Positions 35,469 through 44,390 of a stretch of DNA of 64,000 nt are shown in pieces. Below the pieces are notes generated by a model. That model did no database searches. It worked only from the letters and a program-made list of their open reading frames with translations, and was not told where the DNA came from. The translations under genes and the position numbers were made by a program. The stretch's first letter is position 1. Each line of letters opens with the position of its first letter. Location of the stretch: contig NZ_CP050497.1 in NCBI RefSeq assembly GCF_018336815.1, positions 1,302,001 to 1,366,000 of the forward strand, in the 5' to 3' direction. The DNA comes from Treponema vincentii. GTDB taxonomy: Bacteria > Spirochaetota > Spirochaetia > Treponematales > Treponemataceae.

Positions 35469-37133
35469 TTACATCGTTTTGCTGAGCGTTTCGGAAATAC
35501 TGAACGCGCAGTCTCCGACCTTTTCAATTGTCCGCACCATATCGATATACAAAAGTTCCGCCTTAACATTGCCGCCTTCTTCCAGACGGTTCCGCGCAAG
35601 TTTTTTGAGGTTGCTGCGCATTGCATCGATAGTTTGTTCCATTTCATCGGCAAGCGCCAATTGATCCTGTGCCAACGGTTTATTCAAGTGATCGTGTACA
35701 AAATGAATAAATTGATTAACGACGCCGAGATAGGGCAAAAGCTTATCCATATCTTCTTTCGGAATATTGAGCTTTTTCTTTTTGCTCTTTTCGATGTGTA
35801 GTCCTAATTCATAGATATGATCGGTCATGTTTTCGAGATTATCGACGATAGTCAACATCAGCCGTACATTGTGCTCCGCTTTAACACTGAGCGACAGACG
35901 GGAGGTTGCAATCAAGAAGCGGGATAACTCTTCCTGCATTTGATCTGCATAGTCTTCTTGCTGTACGAGCTGTTCAATGACGGCTTCAACGGAGCCTTTG
36001 TGATCGTCTTCCAGCAGGGGGCGGATTGTGTCAAACATCTTTCGTACAACCGTAGACATTACACTGATTTCGCGTTCGGCTTGCAGAATGTAAGCTTCAA
36101 TGTTCTCTTTAATTGCCGTTTCGTTCGGCATAACCAGTTGATACCGTTCCGGTGATTCGTCTCCTTTGTCTTTGACAAGCCATTCTACGAAGCGCGCAAT
36201 ATATGAAACAAAGGGGAGCGCAATCAAAGTATTCAGGATGTTGAACAGCGAGTGGAAGAGTGCAAGCCGGATGGTGATATCTGCAAGTCTGCTGCCTTCA
36301 GGCGTTAAACGATACAACAGTGCGAGTGATGGTTTAAAAAAGATTAAAAATAAAAGTGCGCCGCATACGTTAAACAGTACGTGCACCATAGCTGTTCTAC
36401 GCGCGTTGAGCTTGCTGCCGATTGCTGCGACAACTGCGTCGATTGTCGAACCGACGTTACTGCCGAGTACGCTTGCCGCAGCGAATTCCATACCGATAAC
36501 GTTGCCATAAGCCATGGTCAAAATAATAGCGGTGGTTGCCGACGAGGAGTGTAACACAACCGTTAAAACAAAACCTGCAACAAAACCGATTATAATGCTG
36601 TATATACTGCCATCGGCAGCTAACGATAAAAACGAAAGGTTATCGGCGGAAATATCCGGCATCAGGGAAGAAAGAATGCCGAGTCCCGTGAAGAGAAGCC
36701 CAAAGCCCATGATGCCTTCGCCTAAGCTTTCCTGACGGAACTTTTTGAAGAAGGTAAGAAAAAAGCCGATACCGAATGCCGGAATGGCAATTTCGGCAAG
36801 CTTGAGCTGGAAGCCGACCAACGCGACAATCCATGCGGTAACCGTAGTACCGATATTGGCGCCGAATATAACGCCGATTGCCTGTGTCAATGAGAGAAGC
36901 CCCGCATTGACGAAAGAGACGGTCATAACGGTGGTTGCGCCTGATGATTGAACAATAGCAGTAACTGCAAAACCGGTAATGACGGCAAGAACCCGATTAC
37001 CGGTCATCATATTGAGGATTCGGTGAAGGCTTCCTCCGGCACTTTTCTGAATACCTTCGCTCATCAGTTTCATGCCGTATAGAATGAAGCCGAGGCTCCC
37101 CAATGCTTGTAGCAATATTACAACTATTTTCAT
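35469..37133 (-). CDS. Na/Pi cotransporter family protein with C-terminal PhoU-like domain
   Basis: 554 residues from the ATG at 37133; the 27 residues upstream of it look non-coding. The membrane part has the inverted QSS repeats of this family: TAIVQSSGATTVMTVSFVNAGLL and LTVVLHSSSATTAIILTMAYGN, plus GANIGTT and GSNVGST. From about residue 340 a helical PhoU-like domain follows. It probably transports phosphate with sodium. No clear Shine-Dalgarno. Divergent from the hypothetical gene at 37258. Confidence 0.9.
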   Translation of the reverse strand: MKIVVILLQALGSLGFILYGMKLMSEGIQKSAGGSLHRILNMMTGNRVLAVITGFAVTAIVQSSGATTVMTVSFVNAGLLSLTQAIGVIFGANIGTTVTAWIVALVGFQLKLAEIAIPAFGIGFFLTFFKKFRQESLGEGIMGFGLLFTGLGILSSLMPDISADNLSFLSLAADGSIYSIIIGFVAGFVLTVVLHSSSATTAIILTMAYGNVIGMEFAAASVLGSNVGSTIDAVVAAIGSKLNARRTAMVHVLFNVCGALLFLIFFKPSLALLYRLTPEGSRLADITIRLALFHSLFNILNTLIALPFVSYIARFVEWLVKDKGDESPERYQLVMPNETAIKENIEAYILQAEREISVMSTVVRKMFDTIRPLLEDDHKGSVEAVIEQLVQQEDYADQMQEELSRFLIATSRLSLSVKAEHNVRLMLTIVDNLENMTDHIYELGLHIEKSKKKKLNIPKEDMDKLLPYLGVVNQFIHFVHDHLNKPLAQDQLALADEMEQTIDAMRSNLKKLARNRLEEGGNVKAELLYIDMVRTIEKVGDCAFSISETLSKTM

Positions 37134-37257
37134 GCCGACAGCATAACAAAAGGTAATGTCTTTTGCAATGACACAAGCAGTTGATTTTAGGAGAAGATTT
37201 TTGGACACCCTCATCTCTCTCTTGTGCGAGTTAAAAAAAAACTGCTATAGTGTCGAT

Positions 37258-37497
37258 ATGACGCTCTATGAATATTATATGATATTTCCCGATGGCGATA
37301 CACAGGAAGTTTCCGATGAGCTTATGGTCGGATCTCTGTACGACATCAACGGTAGGCGATTAATACCGCCGCTCCCGACAAATAAAATGATTGTGTATCA
37401 GGTATGCGGAAAACGCACCCGTGAAGAAAGGGGTATTGTTACAATTTATTACATATTGGAACAGTTGGATGCGGTTGAATTACGTGCATACCTCTAA
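37258..37497 (+). CDS. Hypothetical protein, 79 residues
   Basis: I take the ATG at 37258; the upstream in-frame extension is in the divergent promoter region. Sequence MTLYEYYMIFPDGDTQEVSDELMVGSLYDINGRRLIPPLPTNKMIVYQV... looks like a small beta-rich cytoplasmic protein. No signal or membrane segment. The next gene starts 4 bases after its stop, so the two form an operon. Function unknown. Confidence 0.6.
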   Translation: MTLYEYYMIFPDGDTQEVSDELMVGSLYDINGRRLIPPLPTNKMIVYQVCGKRTREERGIVTIYYILEQLDAVELRAYL

Positions 37498-37500
37498 CGA

Positions 37501-38172
37501 ATGATTAACACTTATAATGAAACACACCTGCACCGTACCCTAAAAGACTTGTATAGCAGTACCGGTGCCGTGCAGGAAACCTCGTTGCAGGGATTTATCT
37601 GTGATATTTACGATGCAGGGCGGATAATAGAAATACAAACCTCTAAACTTTCCGCACTGCGGGCTAAATTGGAAAAGCTTTTGCCGCTGTATCCTATTCA
37701 GATTGTCTATCCCATCATCAAAAATGCATATATACTGATGCTCAATGCAGACGGCTCTAAGCGCAGCTGCCGTAAAAGTCCTAAGCACGGCAATTTCTAT
37801 CAGATTTTCAGAGAGCTGTTAGGGATTGTTCACTGTCTTGATAATCCAAATCTTACGATACAAATCTTGTATATCGATTGTGAAGTTATCAAAATAGATG
37901 ATAAGAAGGGGCGAAGCAGATATAAAAGGCCGCGTATTATTGATAAAAAGCTGTTAAAGATACATCGAGAAGAGGAATTTCACGGTATCAATAGCTTGAT
38001 CGCGCCGTTTATGGCAAAGCTGCCCGATGCATTTATCAGTACCGATGTAAGAAAATTAGGCGCCGGAGTCTATGCATCATATATCCTATCGTTTTTAAAA
38101 AAATGTCAAAAAATAGTCTTTTATACAAAGGCAGGGCGCTATCATGTGTATAAAAAAACCGGTATCGAATAG
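37501..38172 (+). CDS. Hypothetical protein, possible PD-(D/E)XK nuclease with winged-helix tail
   Basis: 223 residues. The segment GFICDIYDAGRIIEIQTSKLSALRAKLEKLL has the D...ExQ spacing of PD-(D/E)XK enzymes and is followed by a basic region (RSRYKRPRII). The last 60 residues (DAFISTDVRKLGAGVYASYILSFLKKCQKIVFYTKAGRYHVYKK) resemble a winged helix. The enzymatic reading is inference from one motif; I do not recognise the family. It is co-transcribed with the 79-residue gene. Its stop codon is inside the terminator loop. Confidence 0.65.
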   Translation: MINTYNETHLHRTLKDLYSSTGAVQETSLQGFICDIYDAGRIIEIQTSKLSALRAKLEKLLPLYPIQIVYPIIKNAYILMLNADGSKRSCRKSPKHGNFYQIFRELLGIVHCLDNPNLTIQILYIDCEVIKIDDKKGRSRYKRPRIIDKKLLKIHREEEFHGINSLIAPFMAKLPDAFISTDVRKLGAGVYASYILSFLKKCQKIVFYTKAGRYHVYKKTGIE

Positions 38173-38183
38173 ATACCGGTTTT
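38156..38183. terminator. Bidirectional terminator overlapping a gene end
   Basis: Perfect 11-bp stem AAACCGGTATC / GATACCGGTTT with loop GAATA. It overlaps the stop of the preceding gene (38170-38172) and faces the end of flaA on the other strand. Confidence 0.9.
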
Positions 38184-38213
38184 CAATCGATTGATACGAG
38201 TTAGAACAACGGT

Positions 38214-38954
38214 TTACCAGCTGTCTTTCATATCGTCATCATCGCGCATATCGACTTCATAAAGGTCGGTAACGGCACGGAGATCATCGAAGTAGATGTA
38301 GTAATTTCCATAAGCTTCCCACGGATTGCATTCAATGCGGAAACCTACAATCTTTAAGCCCATGCTGGTGCCGTAGTGATAATCTTTTTGTACAATTCCC
38401 GTTCCTGCTGCATTCTGGGGAGGAACTGCAACGGTCATTAGCTTCCATCCTGCATGGTTCAGCTTCCCTACATAGAGTTCAAAGCGCTGTCCCATATAGT
38501 CTTCAAGGATGAGCTTTAAAACGTGCGGATAGCTTCTTCCGACAACCCAAACGCTGACGGTTTTCGTAATGCCTTCGACCGGAATCGGTTTGACAGCACG
38601 GACTTCAAAGCTATTATAACCGCGGCGATAGAAAGACACCTTTGTACCATAAACTTTGCTATCGGGTAAATTAAGGTTCTCTTCTTCCGGAATCGGCTTC
38701 TTTTGCTTGGGAGCGCCATCAAATAAACGTCCTTGAATAACACCCTCATCCGAGGACATGGAACACGTCCAAGAACCTTCATTTTCAAACTTATCGACCG
38801 ATACTTCTTTTAAACGCTGTTCTGCAGATTCAACACCGATACGAGAAGGATCTGCTTGATCCAAGGATGATGCATCGCGTGTGTTCTCTTGGGCAAATGC
38901 AAACAACGATAGCGCTGATAATAATGCTAAGATGGTAACATATTTTTTTGTCAT
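38214..38954 (-). CDS. flaA: Flagellar filament outer layer protein FlaA (second in operon)
   Basis: 246 residues with a signal peptide (LLSALSLFAFAQ). FlaA forms the sheath of periplasmic flagella. Family features: GTKVSFYRRGYNSFEVRAVKPIPVEGITKTVSVWVVGRSYPH, a YVGKLNHAGWK segment, and YYIYFDDLRAVTD near the C-terminus, ending in an acidic DDDDMKD tail. Its ATG overlaps the stop of the upstream flaA by one base (TAATG), indicating translational coupling. Confidence 0.92.
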   Translation of the reverse strand: MTKKYVTILALLSALSLFAFAQENTRDASSLDQADPSRIGVESAEQRLKEVSVDKFENEGSWTCSMSSDEGVIQGRLFDGAPKQKKPIPEEENLNLPDSKVYGTKVSFYRRGYNSFEVRAVKPIPVEGITKTVSVWVVGRSYPHVLKLILEDYMGQRFELYVGKLNHAGWKLMTVAVPPQNAAGTGIVQKDYHYGTSMGLKIVGFRIECNPWEAYGNYYIYFDDLRAVTDLYEVDMRDDDDMKDSW

Positions 38955-39691
38955 TATTTTCCGCCCTCCTTATTTGAATCGGCATCTCCAAACTGAGCCT
39001 TTTCTAACTCATATCCGTCATAAGAAGGTATACGAGTATTGGTTAATGCCTTGAATTCATCAAAGAAAACATAAAAGTCATCAACGTTCTCTGTAGGCTG
39101 AGTGCGGATTCTAAATGCGACAAAGCTCATATATTTAAGCTGTGATAAATAGCGTGACCGCTGTTGAATATTCGTGGGAACGGTAACCGCTAAATTTCTC
39201 CATCCATGGTAATTTAATGTTCCGACCGGTAATGTATGTATCCGTCCGTTGCAATCGCGTACCAGAATTTCGAGGTCATACGCATAGCCTGCACCCCAGA
39301 CCCAAAGATCGAATCTCTGAACAATCCCTTTTAAGGGAATTTCATAAGGAGCGGCATCATCGCCGGAACCTTTCGTCGGATAAACATCGACCCAGTTATC
39401 GCCCTGGCGGTTAAATTTAAACTGCATTCCTAAAAATTTGTATTCTTTATCGGAATCGGATTGCATAACCCGCAGAGCATTCGGCATTCCGTCAAAATAC
39501 TTTAAGATAGGATAACCTTCAGTGATAAATTTACTTCCAATACCATTCCATGCTATCTCTGATGATTCGGGGGAGTCAAAAGTCTCCACCATATACGTTT
39601 GATAATTAACACCGCTATCCTGCGCTGCCAATGGAGTACAAACGACTGCAAACATCAGAACAAAGACCGTAATAACAACGCCTTGTTTCAT
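38954..39691 (-). CDS. flaA: Flagellar filament outer layer protein FlaA (first in operon)
   Basis: 245 residues with a signal peptide ending PLAAQ. Shares with its neighbour GSGDDAAPYEIPLKGIVQRFDLWVWGAGYAYDLEILVRD, LPVGTLNYHGWRNLAVTVP and DDFYVFFDEFKALTN. AAGGAG lies 6 bases upstream of the ATG and a consensus promoter about 50 bases further. Two paralogous flaA genes in one operon occur in other treponemes too. Confidence 0.92.
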   Translation of the reverse strand: MKQGVVITVFVLMFAVVCTPLAAQDSGVNYQTYMVETFDSPESSEIAWNGIGSKFITEGYPILKYFDGMPNALRVMQSDSDKEYKFLGMQFKFNRQGDNWVDVYPTKGSGDDAAPYEIPLKGIVQRFDLWVWGAGYAYDLEILVRDCNGRIHTLPVGTLNYHGWRNLAVTVPTNIQQRSRYLSQLKYMSFVAFRIRTQPTENVDDFYVFFDEFKALTNTRIPSYDGYELEKAQFGDADSNKEGGK

Positions 39692-39736
39692 TCACAACTC
39701 CTTTTATTTCCGCCGATATTCTAAGAAATCATACCC

Positions 39737-39765
39737 ATTATAGTCTGAAAAGAAAACTTTGTCAA
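39737..39765 (-). promoter_or_regulatory. Consensus sigma-70 promoter of the flaA operon
   Basis: TTGACA (39765-39760) and TATAAT (39742-39737) with exactly 17 bases between: a perfect match to consensus. Transcription would begin near 39730, about 40 bases before the flaA start. Confidence 0.92.
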
Positions 39766-39900
39766 ACAACTCGGTAATCCTCAAACCTGAAATAATGGAG
39801 CATCAATTCCGCAGCGGATGAAGAACTCTGCCTACAGTATCGGCAGAGTAGGTAAAATATACAAGGGGTAGACGCTTTTTTTGCATTTTTTGTCCGCTTG

Positions 39901-40524
39901 TTAACCGGCGTTTCCCTTTCGGTATAGTATAAAGTGGAGTACCGTACCGATTAAAGCAAGCCCTGCTAAAATCGAACCGTAGATTATTGGGTCCCCTTTA
40001 AAATAATAAAGCCCCAGCGCAAAAGTGCCCAACATAAGGATCCCCATAAATAGAAGGAAGCAGAGTGTACAAGCAACGGCATAGTAGAAAGTAATTTCGG
40101 CGCAAAAATGTAAGAGTGCATCCAGAATAAAAAGAGCGCTTGTATACAGAATGATGCAAAGTACGATGGGCATAATGCGGAGATGCGTACTTGCAAGAAA
40201 TAATTGCTGATATATTTTTACGGTAAATAGACCAAACAGCGCTGCCGGAATCGGCAAAACGTTAAAACCGGAAAAGATCAGCGCAATCAATAGTACAATG
40301 CAAAAGGGAATAAAGGTATCCACAAAAAAGGAGTAAAAAAAATAACTTCCTAACGAACCGATATAGCGATCCGTTTTTGCAGAAAAAAAAGACACAATCA
40401 GTAAGAACAGCGTTGTCGCTGCAATACCGACAAAAAACATAAAGATATGCTTATTTTTTTCTTCTAATTGAAAGGCATAAGAGAAAAAAATGAGCGGAAT
40501 ACAAAATAATAGTAAAACAGCCAT
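39901..40524 (-). CDS. Hypothetical membrane protein
   Basis: 207 residues, very hydrophobic, with about six predicted helices (first VLLLFCIPLIFFSYAF, last IIYGSILAGLALIGTVLHFILY). No conserved motif that I recognise; the short loops and many Phe residues are typical of small spirochaetal membrane proteins. It lies alone between flaA and the zinc-ribbon gene, with about 170 bases of plain sequence after it. Confidence 0.7.
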   Translation of the reverse strand: MAVLLLFCIPLIFFSYAFQLEEKNKHIFMFFVGIAATTLFLLIVSFFSAKTDRYIGSLGSYFFYSFFVDTFIPFCIVLLIALIFSGFNVLPIPAALFGLFTVKIYQQLFLASTHLRIMPIVLCIILYTSALFILDALLHFCAEITFYYAVACTLCFLLFMGILMLGTFALGLYYFKGDPIIYGSILAGLALIGTVLHFILYRKGNAG

Positions 40525-40701
40525 ATTCAGTTAGAATATCATAAAATGATACGATAGACAACGCTCATTTTTAACACAAACCTAGGGGCGACGGAATACT
40601 AGAGGCTTTCCTCTAGAACAGGGAACCATCCAAAATATCCTATAACTCGAACAATCCCCTATTCATTTTTTCGGTAATATAATGTTACACCACCGCTTCT
40701 T

Positions 40702-40926
40702 TTACGGATGGCGTGCAGCGACTCCTTTTTCGATCAATGATATAAACTGATCTTCATACCAATCTTGGGAATAAGGTACATGTTGGCGGACAATCGGCCG
40801 AATTTTTGCTTCGATGGTGTCCTTGCAGGCTTCGCAAATATCATATTCGCGGATATGCCAATAGGTTCTTCCGGCTATAGGATTAACCAATTCTTTTTTG
40901 CAAATGTCGCAATGTAAAGTTTTCAT
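40702..40926 (-). CDS. Small zinc-ribbon-like protein, 74 residues
   Basis: Two Cys pairs (CDICKKEL and CEACKD) spaced about 25 residues apart, as in a zinc ribbon or treble clef, around YWHIREYDI. The C-terminal half is helical. AGGAGA lies before the ATG. Probably nucleic-acid or protein binding (inference); no family recognised. Confidence 0.7.
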   Translation of the reverse strand: MKTLHCDICKKELVNPIAGRTYWHIREYDICEACKDTIEAKIRPIVRQHVPYSQDWYEDQFISLIEKGVAARHP

Positions 40927-41006
40927 AACGATGCTCTCCTAATAATAAAGCTTGTATGTAAAAGCATACCGTATATTTGTTTTTTTGTCGAGATAATCGA
41001 GCAAAT

Positions 41007-41246
41007 GCATCAGATGATTTTCTAACTATTCTCGCAGAATCAACAACCCCGACGCTTGCGTCGGGGTATGTTGTTCTCATAAAGTGGTTGCAGTCGGCTT
41101 TAATACCCTTTGTTACGACGCAGAGCGTCGGGGTATTAAATCCTCCGCACGAATAAAGAAACTATTCGGCCGGAGTTGAACCTCTTCGCGGTTCAAATGG
41201 CCTCATAGTCCCTTTATTCTGCGATTTTGATTTATCTATCTGATGC
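41007..41246. repeat. Family A element with inserted hairpins
   Basis: Outer arms GCATCAGAT (41007-41015) and ATCTGATGC (41238-41246). The right part holds the shared A centre (TTGAACC/GGTTCAA near 41180) and CTTTATTCTGCG. In the left part two extra stems occur (CCCCGACGC/GCGTCGGGG near 41050, and a second CGTCGGGGTATTAAA unit near 41125). It belongs to an 866-base gap (40927-41792) that is repeat sequence almost throughout. Confidence 0.8.
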
Positions 41247-41296
41247 GTTTACCCTTCGTATAAAAGAAACTTTCCGTAAGCCTTTTGAAATAGCCT

Positions 41297-41388
41297 GTCC
41301 GGAAGTGTACATCCGTGTACACTTCCGGACGCGAGTTTTTGCATCGCAAAAACATCGCTGTTGCGTGAAACCACCGCCCTCCATGGCG
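41297..41388 (+). repeat. B cassette copy 4
   Basis: Hairpin 1: perfect 15-bp arms GTCCGGAAGTGTACA / TGTACACTTCCGGAC around TCCG (41297-41330). Hairpin 2: GCGAGTTTTTGC with GCAAAAACATCGC (41331-41358), with the bulged base. Linker TGAAACCAC. Hairpin 3 is short: CGCC-CTCCAT-GGCG. Hairpin 1 is nearly identical to the inverted copy at 63047-63080. Confidence 0.9.
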
Positions 41389-41390
41389 CT

Positions 41391-41486
41391 GTTGAGCAGT
41401 GTACTTCCGTGTGCACTGCTCAACGACGAGATTTGACCGGAGCTCAAATCTCGCTACTGCGTGGAACCACGCCCGTCCTTGGGCGT
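41391..41486 (+). repeat. B cassette copy 5, in tandem with copy 4
   Basis: Hairpin 1: about 15-bp arms (GTTGAGCAGTG...) with two mismatches around TCCG. Hairpin 2: CGAGATTTGA ... TCAAATCTCG. Linker CGTGGAACC. Hairpin 3: ACGCCC-GTCCTT-GGGCGT (41469-41486). Starts two bases after copy 4. Confidence 0.9.
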
Positions 41487-41510
41487 TCTGATATGTTGAG
41501 CATTTTCATA

Positions 41511-41602
41511 AGCGGCACGGATGCCGCTGGTTTAAACAGAAGCGATATTTCGGCAAAGCCGAAATTCGCCATTAAAAGTGTACACGGATGTACACTTTTA
41601 AT
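41511..41602 (-). repeat. B cassette copy 6, inverted
   Basis: Read from the minus strand: hairpin 1 with perfect 14-bp arms ATTAAAAGTGTACA / TGTACACTTTTAAT (41571-41602), hairpin 2 (41542-41569), hairpin 3 AGCGGCA/TGCCGCT (41511-41528), the last identical to copies 1 and 2. It faces copies 4 and 5. Confidence 0.92.
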
Positions 41603-41668
41603 GATGCGACGCAGTAGATATGCCGTATATTTGCAAAAGGGCGCTTTCGAAAAAAAAACTTCCGTAAG

Positions 41669-41791
41669 CTTTTGCAAAGAGACGGTGCAGATACAAGGCG
41701 CGAGCAAAAATAAAGCGGAGACGTACTTGCTGTACGTTGAGCATTTATTTTTGCGCAGTAACGCAGTAGATGCGCCGTATATTTGCAAAAG
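41669..41791. repeat. Family C nested palindrome, copy 2
   Basis: Outer arms 41669-41685 with 41775-41791 (CTTTTGCAAA type, two mismatches), a perfect 11-bp middle stem GCAAAAATAAA / TTTATTTTTGC (41704-41714 with 41744-41754) and apex ACGTAC-TTGCT-GTACGT. It ends one base before the helicase stop codon. Confidence 0.88.
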
Positions 41792-41792
41792 A

Positions 41793-44390
41793 CTAGTCGA
41801 CCCGAAAAAGTTGAGATCTTTGATACGCAGGGAAAAAGCGTTTTTGGCTGCCGGTTTCGAACTGTACGGTGATAACCAACTCGCTGCCGCTTTGCCGCGA
41901 CTGTACGATATAGCCGTAGCCGTAGTCATCATGATAGAGCCGCTGTCCGCACTTCCACAATGTGGCTTCCTCATCGGCAGGGGTACTTGAGCCGGATATG
42001 GACTGTCCTATCACGTCGATAAGGTTGCTGTCGATTTCCGCTAAAAAGCGGCTCGGTTCCATAAATGAAAGCTTCCCGTACATCCGCCGTGCCGCGCAGC
42101 TGGTCATATACAGCGCATCCTGTGCACGGGTACAGGCAACATACATCAGCCGCCGTTCCTCTTCCATATCTTCGGCGCTTTCGTCATTGCGTGGAAAAAT
42201 ACCGTTTTCAAGACCGGTGATAATTACATTGCGGAACTCAAGTCCTTTTGTGTTGTGCATGGTGATAAGCTGCACGGCATCGGCTCCTGCTTCGGTTTCC
42301 GCAAGGCTGCGATCCAGTTCGATATGCTCTAAAAAGGAAGTCAGTCCGGCAGTTGAGCAGGGGTATAGCGAGGCGGTATTGGCAAGTTCCTGCAGGTTCG
42401 CTGTTTTCTGCGTGCCCATCACCTCGTCTTGATTCCGGTGAAAGACGCCTAAACCTGTTTGCTCGATAACTGCCAACACAAAGGCCGCGAGCCGCTCTCC
42501 CTGCTGCCGCTGATTTTGCATAAGCGCCTGTTCAGCGGTGTTGGTGTTTCTGGTGCTGCCGGTTGGGACATCAGACCGCAGGCTGTTAGCGTGTGCGTCG
42601 GTATCCACTGCCGTGTCAAACGCCGCAGTGCCGGTGGCATTCGCAGTATCAAAGACGGTATCGGGATTCGCAGAATCGTATTCGGCAAGGAGGTTTCGGA
42701 GCGCATGCAATGTGTTTAAGAACTCTTGCAGTGCGGTACCTGCTTTCTTAGATATCGGGAGCTTTGCTCCTGCGCCGAGCAGCACGGTAATATAGTCGGC
42801 TCCTTGTTGCGGCTGCTGTTGCGGTGCCCCTTCAGCCGGTTGCTGCGAGGGCAGGGGAGTGGGCACTTGCAGTTGGGACAGCTCCGGCTGTACTTGTTTC
42901 TGCAGAGGCTGGGCAGCGGTATCTTGTAATTGGGCAAACTCCGGTTGCAGCAATTGCGCGGAGCTGTTTTGCAGTTGAGTGAACTCCTGTTGTGCATCTT
43001 CGTTATCTTGTTCCGGTGAATTGCCGAGTGCCGATGAACCTGTCGTTGCAGCTTCTTCCGCGTTTGCAAGTGAACCTGTATGTGCGGATAAGCGTGCAAA
43101 TGCTGCGCGGGCATACGCGACCAGTTTATTCTGTGTGGTTTCGCCGATTCCCCGTGCGGGTTTATTCACCATGCGGCGGAAAGCAATTTCGTCGCGGCCG
43201 TTTGCGATAAGCGCTAAAAGGGCAAGCGCATCCTTAATTTCCTCGCGTTCGTAGAACTTGAGCGTACCGACTACCTTGTGCGGAATTTTTTCGTGTAAGA
43301 ATGAAGTTTCAAAGTTGAGCGACTGCGCATTGGTGCGGTACAAAATTGCCCAGTCTGAGTACGAGCCGCCCGCCCGCACCGCCTTTTTGATGAGCTGCAC
43401 ACAGAGTTCCGCCTCCGCATCTTGAGACGGTAGGTAATAAAGGCTCGGCTTTTGTCCGCCGGTTCCGCGCGCTGCAATCAGCGTTTTACCGAGCCGCCCC
43501 TCATTGCGGGACACAATAGAACCGGCAACTTGCAGGATAGGTTCATACGAACGGTAGTTCCGCACCAGCCGGATAATCTTTGTGTGCGGAAATTGACGGT
43601 CAAAGGTGAGGATGTTCTGCACTTCAGCGCCGCGGAATCGGTAAATGGACTGATCATCATCACCGACAACACAGACATACGTATCTTCGCCGGTTAATTC
43701 CCGCAGCAGCCGGAATTGTGCATCATTTGAATCCTGATACTCATCCACAAGAATCACTGTAAAACGTCTATGCAGCTGCTGCGCAATAGCGGTATGATCT
43801 TGTAGCAACTGGACCGGCAGCATAATCAGGTCGCCGAAGTCGGCATTCCCCGTTTCGCGGAGCCGCTGTTGATACGCACGGTAGATTTCCGCAAACTCCG
43901 GTGCGGGGTCGATTGCGGCAAGTTGCGGGCTATCGGGTAGAAGGCAATAATCTTTTGCACGGGAGATTTTCCGTATAAAGCGCTGCGCCTCCTGCTTATT
44001 CAGTTGAGGCAGCGCCTTCATCAACAGCGTTACCGAATCATCATCATCGTAAATCGTAAAATTGGGAGAAAGTCCCGCCCATTCGGCATACCGGCGCAGC
44101 ATCCACGCACCGAAAGAGTGAAAGGTGCGGATACTCGACCTGGCTGCGCGTTCATCCAGTACCCGTGCCCGTTCCGCCATTTCCCGCGCAGCTTTGTTGG
44201 TAAAAGTAACTGCCAAAATCGATTCAGGGCGCACACACTGTTCTGCAATAAGCCACGCAATTTTTGTGGTGATAACCCGTGTCTTCCCAGAACCCGCGCC
44301 TGCCAAAATCAACAGCGGCGAGCCGGTATGACACACCGCTTCAACTTGTTCAGGATTTAAAACCGATAAATAGTTACACGTTTCTTCCAT
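41793..44390 (-). CDS. UvrD/PcrA-type DNA helicase with Gln-rich insertion
   Basis: 865 residues from the ATG at 44390, chosen because NPEQVEAVCHTGSPLLILAGAGSGKT follows directly. Superfamily 1 motifs: Walker A GAGSGKT, TFTNKAAREM, DEYQDSND, GDDDQSIYRFRGA, LVRNYRS, LITMHNTKGLEF, and RRLMYVACTRA. These 3'-5' helicases act in nucleotide excision and mismatch repair. An insertion of about 170 residues in domain 2 (roughly residues 455-620) is Gln/Ala/Thr-rich with QLQ and SAQ repeats and is absent from typical PcrA. The C-terminus ends in a Tudor-like KCGQRLYHDDYGYGYIV segment. Confidence 0.93.
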   Translation of the reverse strand: MEETCNYLSVLNPEQVEAVCHTGSPLLILAGAGSGKTRVITTKIAWLIAEQCVRPESILAVTFTNKAAREMAERARVLDERAARSSIRTFHSFGAWMLRRYAEWAGLSPNFTIYDDDDSVTLLMKALPQLNKQEAQRFIRKISRAKDYCLLPDSPQLAAIDPAPEFAEIYRAYQQRLRETGNADFGDLIMLPVQLLQDHTAIAQQLHRRFTVILVDEYQDSNDAQFRLLRELTGEDTYVCVVGDDDQSIYRFRGAEVQNILTFDRQFPHTKIIRLVRNYRSYEPILQVAGSIVSRNEGRLGKTLIAARGTGGQKPSLYYLPSQDAEAELCVQLIKKAVRAGGSYSDWAILYRTNAQSLNFETSFLHEKIPHKVVGTLKFYEREEIKDALALLALIANGRDEIAFRRMVNKPARGIGETTQNKLVAYARAAFARLSAHTGSLANAEEAATTGSSALGNSPEQDNEDAQQEFTQLQNSSAQLLQPEFAQLQDTAAQPLQKQVQPELSQLQVPTPLPSQQPAEGAPQQQPQQGADYITVLLGAGAKLPISKKAGTALQEFLNTLHALRNLLAEYDSANPDTVFDTANATGTAAFDTAVDTDAHANSLRSDVPTGSTRNTNTAEQALMQNQRQQGERLAAFVLAVIEQTGLGVFHRNQDEVMGTQKTANLQELANTASLYPCSTAGLTSFLEHIELDRSLAETEAGADAVQLITMHNTKGLEFRNVIITGLENGIFPRNDESAEDMEEERRLMYVACTRAQDALYMTSCAARRMYGKLSFMEPSRFLAEIDSNLIDVIGQSISGSSTPADEEATLWKCGQRLYHDDYGYGYIVQSRQSGSELVITVQFETGSQKRFFPAYQRSQLFRVD

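Noticed and set aside
32034-35653. Long minus-strand frames across ileS
   Set aside because: They oppose a complete, well-conserved synthetase and encode Arg/Leu-rich sequence typical of antisense shadows.
41361-41990. A 209-codon open frame antisense to the helicase end
   Set aside because: It runs through two B cassettes and the complementary strand of a well-supported helicase gene; the protein shows no family features.
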